A stretch of DNA of 64,000 nucleotides. Origin: Altererythrobacter sp. ZODW24 (GTDB lineage Bacteria; Pseudomonadota; Alphaproteobacteria; Sphingomonadales; Sphingomonadaceae). Within the stretch, counting starts at the first letter, position 1. Each line of letters opens with the position of its first letter. The stretch covers positions 868,001 to 932,000 of the forward strand of contig NZ_CP031155.1 of NCBI RefSeq assembly GCF_003344885.1, written 5' to 3'. The translations under genes were made by a program, and so were the position numbers. Positions 55,980-64,000 of the stretch are shown here, piece by piece. The notes under the pieces are model-generated. The model was not told the DNA's origin, did not search any database, and saw only the letters and a program-made list of their open reading frames with translations.

Positions 55980-56723
55980 TTACTTCTCGTAACGCGCAAT
56001 TGCCGCAGCTACAGGATCGTAGCGCTTGGCTTTCGTAAGTTTCGGAGCCGGGCGCGTCGCTGCGACGCGGCGTACTGGTGCGGCCTTCGCAAGTTCACCC
56101 AAATTCGAGAATGCACTCAGAAACGCTTTCGAGCTATTGATTCGCGCAGGCTGAACACGGATCGGAGCTGGTTTCGCCGCGGCGATCCGCACGGGGCCCG
56201 TGCCACCAAGCGTACCCTTACCATAGATAAAGCCGTGGATCGGCCATGCAGTCTTACCCAGAGCTTGCAGCGGATGATACCAAACACGCACCGCGCTCCA
56301 GTCATTATTGGGCGATACGTCGATTGCGCGCACGTCATTTTCAATCTGCCCGCGGCGACCATTGATCGGCGACCAGTTGGAATGGCGCAGCAGAATCGTG
56401 CGGCTGTCGATCACTTTGCTCACCGCTGCGACATGCCCCAGCTTCATTCCGCGGTGCGGCCGGAACGCCATCACGGCGCCCTTCTTCGGCGTGTTGCCAC
56501 GCTTGAATTTACCTGCGGCTTGGTTCCACCACGTATGTGCGTCGCCATAAATCTGAATGCCGGACACCTGACGTGCATAAGGAACGCATTGCAGATAGGG
56601 CGGCAACTCCTTGCCGGAGCGCGCCCCACTGCCGGAACGAAAGCCATCCGCGCTTTCCGCAGATGCGGCGGTTGGAATGGCCATCAGAGCGGCGGCGGTC
56701 AAAATAGATAGCGGCAATTTCAT
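55980..56723 (-). CDS. CHAP-domain peptidoglycan hydrolase
   Basis: A 247-aa secreted protein. Signal peptide about 1-22 (TAASAES). The CHAP domain at about 40-150 has catalytic Cys46 (YLQCVPYAR) and His97 (KLGHVAAVSK). CHAP enzymes are amidases or endopeptidases of murein. The C-terminal 80 residues are basic and Pro/Ala-rich, possibly wall-binding. Likely involved in cell-wall remodelling or separation. Confidence 0.88.
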   Translation of the reverse strand: MKLPLSILTAAALMAIPTAASAESADGFRSGSGARSGKELPPYLQCVPYARQVSGIQIYGDAHTWWNQAAGKFKRGNTPKKGAVMAFRPHRGMKLGHVAAVSKVIDSRTILLRHSNWSPINGRRGQIENDVRAIDVSPNNDWSAVRVWYHPLQALGKTAWPIHGFIYGKGTLGGTGPVRIAAAKPAPIRVQPARINSSKAFLSAFSNLGELAKAAPVRRVAATRPAPKLTKAKRYDPVAAAIARYEK

Positions 56724-56841
56724 GCCGGCACATATCTGCCATTACGGTTGAAATCTGACTGCTTCTTAGGGTTAACGCAAATCAACCATAAGTTTCGCTA
56801 GCCTTGCAAAGAACGGCAATGTTCGCCACCTGCGGCGCATA

Positions 56842-58248
56842 ATGTCCACATACCAGAATCCAGAGGTCGTGATTGTCGGCCGCCCTAACGTCGGCAAAAG
56901 CACGATGTTCAACCGTCTTGTCGGCAAAAAAATCGCGCTGGTCGACGACCAGCCAGGTGTCACGCGTGACCGGCGCATGGGCGATGCCGAGCTGCTGGGA
57001 ATGGAATTTACGCTGGTCGATACGGCTGGCTGGGAAGACACAGACCCCGAGACTCTGCCCGGCCGGATGCGCAAGCAGACCGAAATTTCGATTGTTGGCG
57101 CGACAGTCGCTCTGTTCGTAATCGATTCGCGCGCTGGCCTGACGCCACTGGACGAAGAAATCGCTCGCTGGCTTCGCGGCCAGAGCGTTCCCGTGATCGT
57201 GGTTGCCAATAAAGCAGAAGGCAACGCCACCAACGCAGGCGTGATGGAGTGTTACTCGCTTGGCTTCGGTGACCCGGTGCCTTTCTCCGCCGAACATGGC
57301 GAAGGCCGCGTCGAATTGTTCGAAGCGCTGCGCCCGATTCTTGAGCCCGATGGCCCGGTTGAAAAGCCTGTCGAAATGCCCGAGCTCGACGAACACGGTG
57401 ACGTGATCCCAACCGGCCCGCTCAAACTCGCCATCGTAGGCCGCCCTAACGCCGGCAAATCGACACTGATCAACCGAATGCTAGGCGAAGACCGTCTGCT
57501 GACCGGTCCCGAGGCCGGCATCACCCGCGATTCGATCGCCGTCGACTGGCTGTGGCGCGAACCTGACAGCGGGGAGTTGCGCGAAATCCGCCTGATCGAC
57601 ACTGCCGGTATGCGTAAGAAGGCCAAGGTAACCGAGAAGCTTGAACGCCTCGCAGTGGCCGATGCACGCCACGCTGTCGATTTTGCCGAAGTCGTCGTGC
57701 TGCTGCTCGATGCAACGCAAGGCTTGGAATCGCAGGACCTTAAGATCGCCGCCCATGCGCTGGAAGAAGGCCGGGCGCTGATGATCGCCATCAACAAATG
57801 GGATATTGCCGAAGATCCAAGCGGCCTGTTCAACGGCGTCCGCGCTGCATTGGAAGATGGTTTGGCTCAGGTTCGCGGCGTGCCGCTGTTCGCTGTGTCG
57901 GCCAAAACCGGCAAAGGCATCGAAGCAATGCTGTCCGGTGCCTTCACGATCCGTGAGAGCTGGTCGAAGCGCGTCCCTACCGCTGCGCTTAACCGCTGGT
58001 TTGACGATGCATTGGAAGCCAACCCGCCGCCGGCGCCGAAGGGCAAGCGGATCAAACTGCGCTATATCACCCAAACGAGCACAAGGCCGCCGCGCTTCGT
58101 AGTGTTCGGCTCACGCCTCGATAGTCTGCCAACCAGCTACGAACGGTACCTAGTGAACGGTATCCGCAAGCAGCTTGGCTTTGAGAGTGTGCCTGTGCGT
58201 GTAGTGCTCAAGGGCAATAAGAACCCTTACGCACCCACGAAGAAGTAG
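56842..58248 (+). CDS. der: Ribosome-assembly GTPase Der (EngA)
   Basis: A 468-aa protein with two tandem GTPase domains and a C-terminal KH-like domain, essential for 50S maturation. First G1 motif GRPNVGKS at 13-20 and second GRPNAGKS at 200-207. G3 motifs are DTAGWED and DTAGMRKK; G4 motifs are NKAEG and NKWD. The KH region starts near RVPTAALNRWF. Standard architecture. Confidence 0.97.
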   Translation: MSTYQNPEVVIVGRPNVGKSTMFNRLVGKKIALVDDQPGVTRDRRMGDAELLGMEFTLVDTAGWEDTDPETLPGRMRKQTEISIVGATVALFVIDSRAGLTPLDEEIARWLRGQSVPVIVVANKAEGNATNAGVMECYSLGFGDPVPFSAEHGEGRVELFEALRPILEPDGPVEKPVEMPELDEHGDVIPTGPLKLAIVGRPNAGKSTLINRMLGEDRLLTGPEAGITRDSIAVDWLWREPDSGELREIRLIDTAGMRKKAKVTEKLERLAVADARHAVDFAEVVVLLLDATQGLESQDLKIAAHALEEGRALMIAINKWDIAEDPSGLFNGVRAALEDGLAQVRGVPLFAVSAKTGKGIEAMLSGAFTIRESWSKRVPTAALNRWFDDALEANPPPAPKGKRIKLRYITQTSTRPPRFVVFGSRLDSLPTSYERYLVNGIRKQLGFESVPVRVVLKGNKNPYAPTKK

Positions 58249-58268
58249 GGCTTAACCGCCGTCCTATC

Positions 58269-58757
58269 TTAACCTTGTCCTTCGCCAGCAGCAGTGCTTT
58301 GCAGCTGGACGTAATTTTCCAGACCCATGCGCGCAATCATGTCGAACTGCTTTTCGAGGAAGTCGACATGCTCCTCTTCGCTTTCGAGGATGCGGGCGAA
58401 GATTTCGCGAGTCACATAATCACGGACGGTTTCACAATATTCGATCGCATCCTTGAGCAGCGGGATTGCGTCATGCTCGACCGCGAGATCGGCTTTGAGA
58501 ATTTCCTCAACCGTTTCGCCGACTTTCAGTTTATGGATCGCCTGAAAATTCGGCAGCCCGTCCAGAAACAGAATCCGCTCGGCCAGAATGTCGGCGTGCT
58601 TCATCTCGTCGATTGATTCGTGCCGCTCGTACTCGGCAAGTTTATGGACACCCCAATTGTCGAGGACACGGTAGTGTAGCCAATATTGGTTGATCGCGGT
58701 CAGCTCGTTCGTGAGCGCCTTATTCAGAAATTCGATGACCTTTTGATCGCCCTTCAC
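58269..58757 (-). CDS. bfr: Bacterioferritin
   Basis: A 162-aa heme-containing ferritin storing iron in a 24-mer. All ferroxidase ligands are at standard positions: Glu18, Glu51, His54, Glu94, Glu127 and His130, and the heme ligand is Met52. Downstream of bfd on the same strand, with a Fur-like palindrome 96 nt before the ATG. Paired with Bfd for iron release. Confidence 0.97.
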   Translation of the reverse strand: MKGDQKVIEFLNKALTNELTAINQYWLHYRVLDNWGVHKLAEYERHESIDEMKHADILAERILFLDGLPNFQAIHKLKVGETVEEILKADLAVEHDAIPLLKDAIEYCETVRDYVTREIFARILESEEEHVDFLEKQFDMIARMGLENYVQLQSTAAGEGQG

Positions 58758-58852
58758 GGCACTGCTCCTGCTGGTTGCGTTGCGCCGGACTATGCTAGCT
58801 TACGCAGTCATCTGCAAGGAATTCACCCAAAAAGTGCCGGAAAACCGCCACT

Positions 58853-58867
58853 TGCGAGTGCTTCGCA
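58853..58867. promoter_or_regulatory. Fur-like palindrome upstream of bfr
   Basis: TGCGAGTGCTTCGCA, a 15-bp dyad matching the 7-1-7 layout of Fur sites in which TGMGA and TCKCA half-ends flank the centre. It agrees with the site upstream of bfd at 12 of 15 bases. Located 96 nt upstream of the bfr start and 12 nt past the end of bfd. Confidence 0.6.
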
Positions 58868-58878
58868 ATCGTGTTTGA

Positions 58879-59070
58879 TTAACCTGAATAGGCCGGCTGG
58901 CACGCACCCTGACGCTCTTCGCGGATGATGTCTTCCGCGTCATCAAGGCAACTGCCGCAGTTCGGACGCTTGCCCAAGGCTGCATAAGCGACTTCAGCGC
59001 TGCCGTCCGTGCGCTTCGCAACACGGCGCAAATCACTCTCACGGATGGCATTGCAGACGCAGACATACAT
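58879..59070 (-). CDS. bfd: Bacterioferritin-associated ferredoxin (2Fe-2S)
   Basis: A 63-aa protein that reduces bacterioferritin to mobilise iron. Four cluster cysteines are Cys4, Cys6, Cys38 and Cys41 (YVCVCNAI and NCGSC), the Bfd pattern. ATG 59070 is the family start; the nine-residue longer frame is rejected. It lies upstream of bfr with its own Fur-like site. Confidence 0.93.
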   Translation of the reverse strand: MYVCVCNAIRESDLRRVAKRTDGSAEVAYAALGKRPNCGSCLDDAEDIIREERQGACQPAYSG

Positions 59071-59103
59071 TAGGACGATCTCCGAGTGGAGAATCATAGC
59101 TAA

Positions 59104-59118
59104 TGCGAGTTAATCGCA
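59104..59118. promoter_or_regulatory. Fur-like palindrome upstream of bfd
   Basis: TGCGAGTTAATCGCA, centred about 41 nt upstream of the bfd ATG, in the gap between the DUF418 gene and bfd. It shares TGCGAGT and TCGCA with the site before bfr. Confidence 0.65.
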
Positions 59119-59130
59119 ATAGCAAGGCCC

Positions 59131-60441
59131 TTAGCGCTTGAGCGGGAAAACCTTCAAATATGTGAGGCAGCGCCATAGCCATTCGAGCGGGCCGTAGCGG
59201 AAGCGGTCGAGCCACCATTTGGACCACAGTAGCATCAGCACCCAGACGGCAGCGACAACGCCGAACAGCTCTAGCCGGTGGAACTCGCCAAAGAGGCCGA
59301 GGCCCCAGCCGTGGAACACCGGCATCAAGATGATCGATGTGCCGAGGTAGTTACTAAACGCCATCCGGCCTGCCGCTACGAAGCGTTGGCCAAGCCAACT
59401 ATCTGCCGCGGTCGGAGCCCAAAGGACAAATAGCGCCATCAAGCCGATCGAGACGAAAATCGCCGTGATTCCCAGCAATGCTTGGAATGCGAACATTGTC
59501 TGGAAGAACGGGAAGCCCGCCCCCTGCGTCCACAGCGCGAAGGGCACTGTCAGGACACTGCCACCGATCACACCGATCCAGCCCCACCGTTTCATCTTGG
59601 CAGCGTTCAACGCGCCGCTGAAGAAGCCATAGCGATACAGCGCCATCCCGATCAGGATCAGAGCAAGCGTTTCAGTAAGGCCTACGAAGATGAGTTCCTG
59701 AATCAAATTTCCGACTTGGTTGGTGACTGTGTCCGTCACAATCGCAACGTAGCTATCACCGCTATAGAGCAGCGTCTCAGCCTTGGAATCGACCAATATT
59801 TCCTTCGGCGCGTTGGTGAGTTGTTCTTGCGCTTCAGGCGGAAAGTTCGCAGCAATCTCTGGATTGGTCGCTGCAGCGAAATTGCCGCCCATGATCGCCA
59901 GCATCAGCAGCGAACCGATCACATAGAAGACGATACCAGTTATCAGTTGGGTCTTTGCCTTCCACTTCATCATCGACAGAGCAATGATGCCCCACAGGGC
60001 GTAAACCGTCAGGATATCACCGCGCCAGATCAGGAAATAATGGATCAAACCGAACATCGCGAGGAACAACAAACGCCGGAATTGTAGCCAGCGCGACGAT
60101 CCGCGCGCCCATGCCCGCTCCATAAACAAATACAGGCCGGCGCCGAACAGCACGGTAAAAATGATCCGGAACTTGAAATCGACAAAGATCATTTGGAAGA
60201 CCCAAACGCTCTGATCCATTTCGGTCGGCCCACCAGTCATCGCTGGCGGCCAGAAATAAGCCATGAAGGGCTGACCAAACGCGGTAATATTGGCGAACAA
60301 AATGCCAAGCACCGCGATACCGCGGATGAAATCCAGACTAATGATCCGGTTTTCGCGCTTCACCGGCTGGTCAGGCGTAACTAGCCCTCCAGCTGCCATC
60401 TCGGCATCTGCCGAATTCACGTCTTGCGTGGCACCAACCAT
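59131..60441 (-). CDS. DUF418 family membrane protein
   Basis: A 436-aa polytopic protein with about nine hydrophobic helices. DUF418 landmarks: SLDFIRGIAVLGILFANI near residue 35, FKFRIIFTVLFGAGLYLF, the C-terminal GRMAFSNYLGTSIIL and a terminal GPLEWLWRCLTY. Function unknown (members are annotated as putative transporters). ATG 60441 with GAGGGG 8 nt upstream is chosen over TTG 60456, which would overlap that SD. Confidence 0.88.
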   Translation of the reverse strand: MVGATQDVNSADAEMAAGGLVTPDQPVKRENRIISLDFIRGIAVLGILFANITAFGQPFMAYFWPPAMTGGPTEMDQSVWVFQMIFVDFKFRIIFTVLFGAGLYLFMERAWARGSSRWLQFRRLLFLAMFGLIHYFLIWRGDILTVYALWGIIALSMMKWKAKTQLITGIVFYVIGSLLMLAIMGGNFAAATNPEIAANFPPEAQEQLTNAPKEILVDSKAETLLYSGDSYVAIVTDTVTNQVGNLIQELIFVGLTETLALILIGMALYRYGFFSGALNAAKMKRWGWIGVIGGSVLTVPFALWTQGAGFPFFQTMFAFQALLGITAIFVSIGLMALFVLWAPTAADSWLGQRFVAAGRMAFSNYLGTSIILMPVFHGWGLGLFGEFHRLELFGVVAAVWVLMLLWSKWWLDRFRYGPLEWLWRCLTYLKVFPLKR

Positions 60442-60543
60442 CGAAATTCCCCTCAATCGGCTGTCTTAGTGGAACAAGACAGCGCTCGCTGCAAGTCCGC
60501 CGGTCGAGAGATTTGGGTCGTTGGTCGGCGTAAACCGCCTGCT

Positions 60544-61701
60544 TTAGCGGGTTACGATGCAGTCCTGCCCTGCCCGCTTTAACCGCGAACAAGCCTGATT
60601 GGCCTGCGTGCGCGATGCAAATCCGCCAGCCTGCAATTTCGTCACCCGGCCTGCTGGCACAAGGAAACGGGACTTACCCGCCAGCTCTGGACGGCCTGAG
60701 AGGCGCGACCACAAACGTGTTGCGTTGCTCTTCACCCCAAAGGCTCCGAGTTGAACGCGCCATGGGCCATTGGCTGACGTGGCAGGCTTGGGGGCAGCAG
60801 CGCGAGGTGTAGGCGCAGGAGCTCTGACAGCAGGCTTAGGCGCAGGTGCCGCAGCAACTTGCACTGGAGCCGCCTGTGGGCGCGCAAAATCAGCGCCAGC
60901 AGTAGATGGGGGTTCTGTGCCAGTAACCCGTGCAGCTTCGGCAACTGCGGCCCGAGCAGCCGCAACGGACGGCGATACCGGAGCGCGCACAATCGGCGCG
61001 GTCGGGCGTGTAACGGGACTTGGAAGCGGAGCAGTGGCCGCGGCAGTTTGCACTGGCGGCGGCGGCGTTGAAACCGAGACACCGTCGCTTCCAAGATCGG
61101 CAGCGGCCATTTCACGGGCCCGCGTCATATCGGCTTCTTCGCGCATTTTACCAGCGAGAGCGACGCCCATCTGGCGCTGATCGAGCGGAATATATTCATC
61201 CATCTGCTTCATCGCAGGCACCGCTTGCGGCAATCCAGTTGTGTTGGCTGAACTTACCAGCGCATAGGCACGCACCCAGTCTTTAGCGACCATGTCGCCA
61301 TTGAAATGCGCGATGCCGAGGAGGTATTGCGCGCGCGGATCGCCGCGTTTCACCGCTGCCTGCACGTAAGGCAATGCCTGTGCACGCCGCCCGCTCTGGA
61401 ACAGCAGCAGACCGTAATTGTCAGCGGCCTTTATATGCCCCTGCGCTGCGGCTTTGGCGTAAAATTCTTCTGCTTTGGCCGGATTTGCATCAACGCCGCG
61501 GCCAAGGCGGTATGCCTGAGCAAGGTTGAACTGTGCATCGGGATCACCCTTAGCTGCCGGGCCGCGCCATTCAGCAACTGCTGTGGCATAATCGCCCGCG
61601 CTCCAGGCATCGACGCCCGCCTTTACATCGGCAGATGCCGGTGCGGCGAATGCCAGTGCCACGGCCGCGAGGCCCAATCCGATTCCAGTCAACTTCTTCA
61701 T
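60544..61701 (-). CDS. SEL1-repeat and SPOR-domain envelope protein
   Basis: A 385-aa exported protein. Signal peptide about 1-24 (APASADV). SEL1/TPR-type repeats at about 30-170 (AGDYATAVAEWRGPAAKGDP and AQFNLAQAYRLGRGV). A long Pro/Ala-rich linker at about 210-305, then a C-terminal SPOR domain (WRVQLGAFGVKSNATRLW and ACSRLKRAGQDCIV) that binds denuded septal peptidoglycan. Likely acts at division sites. Divergent from the ParA gene across a 246-nt region in which I see no other gene. Confidence 0.88.
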   Translation of the reverse strand: MKKLTGIGLGLAAVALAFAAPASADVKAGVDAWSAGDYATAVAEWRGPAAKGDPDAQFNLAQAYRLGRGVDANPAKAEEFYAKAAAQGHIKAADNYGLLLFQSGRRAQALPYVQAAVKRGDPRAQYLLGIAHFNGDMVAKDWVRAYALVSSANTTGLPQAVPAMKQMDEYIPLDQRQMGVALAGKMREEADMTRAREMAAADLGSDGVSVSTPPPPVQTAAATAPLPSPVTRPTAPIVRAPVSPSVAAARAAVAEAARVTGTEPPSTAGADFARPQAAPVQVAAAPAPKPAVRAPAPTPRAAAPKPATSANGPWRVQLGAFGVKSNATRLWSRLSGRPELAGKSRFLVPAGRVTKLQAGGFASRTQANQACSRLKRAGQDCIVTR

Positions 61702-61947
61702 CGATGTATTCCTATTACCGGTTCACTTACCGGCTTTACGTCTGATCCAGCTTGCCGACTCTTATAGTAAACGACCAGTTAGCAAAACGTTTCTGCGCAT
61801 TCGTATCGTTACGGGTCGCCTTTTTTGCCACCGAAAATCCCTATTGGATGAAACCACGTTAACCTAAAATTAGGGGCGTTCTGCGATTTCACCTGTCGAA
61901 CCGCTGCGTTTTGTGTGTGGCGGAAGTTTTTTCAGGGGGATCAGGCC

Positions 61948-62664
61948 GTGCGGGTTCTGGCAATGGCATCACAGAAGGGCGGATCGGGCAAAACGACTCT
62001 GTCCGGACACCTCGCAGTACAGGCGCAGCGCGCCGGTGCGGGTCCTGTAGTACTCATCGACATTGATCCGCAGGGATCACTCGCCGACTGGTGGAACGAG
62101 CGTGAGGCGGAATATCCCGCCTTCGCACAAACCACCGTGGCGCGTCTGGCCCATGATTTGGCGACCCTTCGCCAACAAGGCTTCAAACTGGCTGTGATCG
62201 ATACGCCGCCTGCTATTACACTGGCTATCCAGTCGGTAATTGCAGTGGCTGAGCTGATCGTCGTTCCGACTCGCCCCAGCCCACATGATTTGCGCGCTGT
62301 TGGTGCAACGGTCGATCTTTGCGACCGTGCCGGCAAGCCGCTGATCTTCGTGGTCAACGGTGCAACGCCGAAAGCCAAGATTACTTCGGAAGCCGCCGTC
62401 GCGCTGTCACAGCACGGCACCGTGGCTCCGATCACACTTCACCACCGCACTGACTTTGCAGCCTCGATGATCGATGGCCGCACAGTGATGGAAGTCGATC
62501 CAGACGGCCGTAGCGCACAGGAAGTTACCGCGCTGTGGAATTACGTTTCGGACCGGCTGGAAAAGAATTTCCGCCGTACTGTCTTCGCCGCTCCTGGCAG
62601 TGTGCAGCAAATTCAGGGCAATCAACGCCCTGTAGGTGGCTTTGGCCGCCGCGTTGCACAGTGA
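61948..62664 (+). CDS. ParA-family positioning ATPase (orphan, no ParB)
   Basis: A 238-aa P-loop ATPase with deviant Walker A KGGSGKTT at residues 10-17 and Walker B-like VVLIDIDPQGSLADWW. The later motif LAVIDTPPA is intact. GTG 61948 is preferred because AGGGGGA lies 7 nt upstream; GTG 61915 is the longer alternative. The C-terminal 40 residues (FRRTVFAAPGSVQQIQGNQRPVGG) are an extension. No ParB is adjacent; an RHH-like gene follows 36 nt downstream and may be its partner. Probably positions an envelope or cytoplasmic cargo. Confidence 0.88.
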   Translation: MRVLAMASQKGGSGKTTLSGHLAVQAQRAGAGPVVLIDIDPQGSLADWWNEREAEYPAFAQTTVARLAHDLATLRQQGFKLAVIDTPPAITLAIQSVIAVAELIVVPTRPSPHDLRAVGATVDLCDRAGKPLIFVVNGATPKAKITSEAAVALSQHGTVAPITLHHRTDFAASMIDGRTVMEVDPDGRSAQEVTALWNYVSDRLEKNFRRTVFAAPGSVQQIQGNQRPVGGFGRRVAQ

Positions 62665-62700
62665 TCGTAAATGACGATTTTAGGGGAACAGGACGAGACA

Positions 62701-63279
62701 ATGAGTGATACTAATGCATTCGCGTCGCTCAGCCCGACGCTCCTCGCTCGGAAGGGCGGTGCCAAGCCAGCTATGCGCCGGCAAATGGCATCATCGCTTT
62801 CGGCGTTCGATGGGCAGGCTGCTCGCGATACTGACGAGATGGAAGATCTGGGCTGGAATGACATGGGCGAAGACGAGGCCCAAGAAACGACTGCGCGCAG
62901 TGCGGATGTCCTTTCTCTGACACCCGAACCGGCCAATCCAGATGCCGAAGCTGAAACACGCGTCCATGATAAGGCCTCAGCCAAAGCGCTAGTGCCCGAA
63001 GTGGTCAAACAGCAGGAAACGATTGCCGAACGCGTGGCTGAAAAGCCCGTGGCCGTTCAAGCCGTTCCCGCTCCAAAGCGTGCCCGTCGTTCGGCTCTCG
63101 CTCGCGGCAAGCGCGCCGCTTTCACGCTGCGTCTTGACGCTGATCGTCACCTGAAACTGAAGCTGGCCAGCACGATGAAGAATCGCAGCGCCCAGCAATT
63201 GGTGACCGAAGCACTCGACCAGCTGCTCGAAAATATGCCGGACCTCGGCGACCTTGCTGCGCAAGTAAAGCGCCGTTGA
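62701..63279 (+). CDS. Uncharacterised protein with C-terminal RHH-like segment
   Basis: A 192-aa protein. Residues 1-130 are low in predicted structure, acidic in the middle (DEMEDLGWNDMGEDEAQE) and rich in Ala, Glu and Pro. The last 50 residues, after a basic stretch (KRARRSALARGKRAA), are FTLRLDADRHLKLKLAS and NRSAQQLVTEALDQLLE, a beta strand and two helices as in ribbon-helix-helix DNA-binding proteins. It may be the partner that stimulates the upstream ParA. ATG 62701 is chosen over 62671. Family not recognised. Confidence 0.72.
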   Translation: MSDTNAFASLSPTLLARKGGAKPAMRRQMASSLSAFDGQAARDTDEMEDLGWNDMGEDEAQETTARSADVLSLTPEPANPDAEAETRVHDKASAKALVPEVVKQQETIAERVAEKPVAVQAVPAPKRARRSALARGKRAAFTLRLDADRHLKLKLASTMKNRSAQQLVTEALDQLLENMPDLGDLAAQVKRR

Positions 63280-63307
63280 ACTGAATTTTTGGAAGGGGAA
63301 AGACGAC

Positions 63308-64000
63308 ATGACCCAGACCGCGAAAACTACGAGAATGATGAGCCTTGCGCTCACCACTGCTCTTGCCACTACGGCATTGGGCGGCTGCACCACCAATGCT
63401 GCGCCCCCATCGGCAGTTTCGGCCTCCAAGGCTGAAAACGCACTTGCCAAGGGCAAAACCAGCAAAGCGATCCAGCATGCCGAGGCCGCCGTTCTGGCAG
63501 AGCCGCGCAACGCTGCGCTTCGTGCGATGCTGGGTGCGACTTATCTCGAAGCAGGCCGATTCCAATCTGCCGCCACGAGCTTTGACGATGCCATGTCGCT
63601 GGGCGATAACAGCCCGCGCACCGCTCTTAGCCTTGCTCTAGCTCAGGCTGCTTCGGGTGACTACAAATCAGCCCAATCGGTGCTTACCGATTGGCAGGAT
63701 GATATTGCCGCTGCCGATCTCGGCTTGGCATTCGCGCTTGCTGGTCAGCCTGACCGCGGCGTCCACATCCTCAGCAACACGCTTCGCGCTGGAGAAAACA
63801 CGGCAAAGGTTCGCCAGAACCTCGCCTATGCCTATGCCCTGCAGGGTAACTGGCGTGCAGCGCGTGTTATGGCTGCCGAAGATATTCCGGCTGGTCAGAT
63901 CAATGACCGGATCAGTCACTGGGCGCAGATGGCTCAGCCTGAGAATTTCCAACGCCGCGTAGCAGATTTGCTTTCTGTGCCGGTAACGGCCGACAGCGGT
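63308..64000 (+). CDS. TPR-repeat lipoprotein, N-terminal part (cut by window edge)
   Basis: Open to the right edge, at least 231 residues. Signal peptide with lipobox LGGC (Cys27) makes it a lipoprotein. TPR-like helices follow (ENALAKGKTSKAIQHAEAAV, RAMLGATYLEAGRFQSAATSF and RQNLAYAYALQGNWRAARVM). AAGGGGAAAG precedes the ATG. Part of the ParA/RHH group, with a 28-nt gap. The C-terminus is not visible and may hold a SPOR domain, as in the divergent gene; this is a guess. Confidence 0.85.
   Translation, partial: MTQTAKTTRMMSLALTTALATTALGGCTTNAAPPSAVSASKAENALAKGKTSKAIQHAEAAVLAEPRNAALRAMLGATYLEAGRFQSAATSFDDAMSLGDNSPRTALSLALAQAASGDYKSAQSVLTDWQDDIAAADLGLAFALAGQPDRGVHILSNTLRAGENTAKVRQNLAYAYALQGNWRAARVMAAEDIPAGQINDRISHWAQMAQPENFQRRVADLLSVPVTADSG

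Overview
This 64 kb window is a typical, gene-dense piece of a GC-rich alphaproteobacterial chromosome, most likely from Sphingomonadales (Erythrobacteraceae-like). The placement is inferred from the gene families: ATP12-type F1 assembly factor, the CtrA-pathway phosphotransferase ChpT, DUF3297, DUF4153 and TorF-type porin proteins, the TIGR02186-TauE/SafE pair, a TonB-receptor-like outer-membrane protein, trigger factor with a long Lys/Ala tail, and RpoH with the QKKLFFNLR box. I see no insertion sequence, prophage, integron or CRISPR array. Genes at both edges are cut: clpB on the left and a TPR lipoprotein on the right.

Layout. 1-8.2 kb: clpB (partial), a penicillin-acylase-family Ntn hydrolase, a two-domain M16 protease lipoprotein, a small beta-rich protein and an AmpG/PAT-type transporter. 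8.2-14.5 kb (minus strand): gatC-gatA-(61 aa protein)-gatB, a DUF4153 membrane protein, an FKBP and rpsU. 14.7-18.5 kb: six genes chained by stop/start overlaps (crcB, RluA-type synthase, PaiB-like, HAD phosphatase, small membrane protein, ATP12). 18.5-22.1 kb: a Mla/Ttg2-type lipid ABC transporter operon. 22.2-31.8 kb: valS, queE, a HerA-like ATPase, TIGR02186-TauE, and a glycosyltransferase/beta-barrel pair resembling NfrB/NfrA. 31.9-38.7 kb: nhaA, gloA, TorF porin, PPP phosphatase-ugd, a membrane protein, RNase P RNA and a TetR regulator with a clear operator.

38.8-47.3 kb: a YCII protein; an operon of M67 peptidase, ChpT and AmpD-like amidase; rluD; rpoH with its own heat-shock-like promoter; mtgA; a CDF metal exporter; a methyltransferase; and a three-gene ECF sigma, RskA-type anti-sigma and fasciclin locus. 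47.7-58.2 kb: clpX and clpP with a hairpin-rich intergenic element next to clpX, an amidase, a TonB-receptor-like protein, tig, tRNA-Leu(UAG), DUF3297, a CHAP hydrolase and der. 58.3-64 kb: bfr and bfd, each preceded by a near-identical Fur-like palindrome, a DUF418 protein, and a SEL1-SPOR gene divergent from a ParA / RHH-like / TPR-lipoprotein cluster.

Themes are protein quality control (ClpB, ClpX, ClpP, trigger factor, RpoH, FKBP), envelope building (Mla transporter, MtgA, amidases, Nfr-like glycan pair, Ugd, SPOR proteins), translation (GatCAB, ValS, RluD, S21, Der, RNase P) and iron storage. The least explained parts are the ParA/RHH/TPR/SPOR cluster, the Nfr-like pair without a visible c-di-GMP sensor domain, the sigma-fasciclin locus and the structured region at 47.49-47.67 kb.
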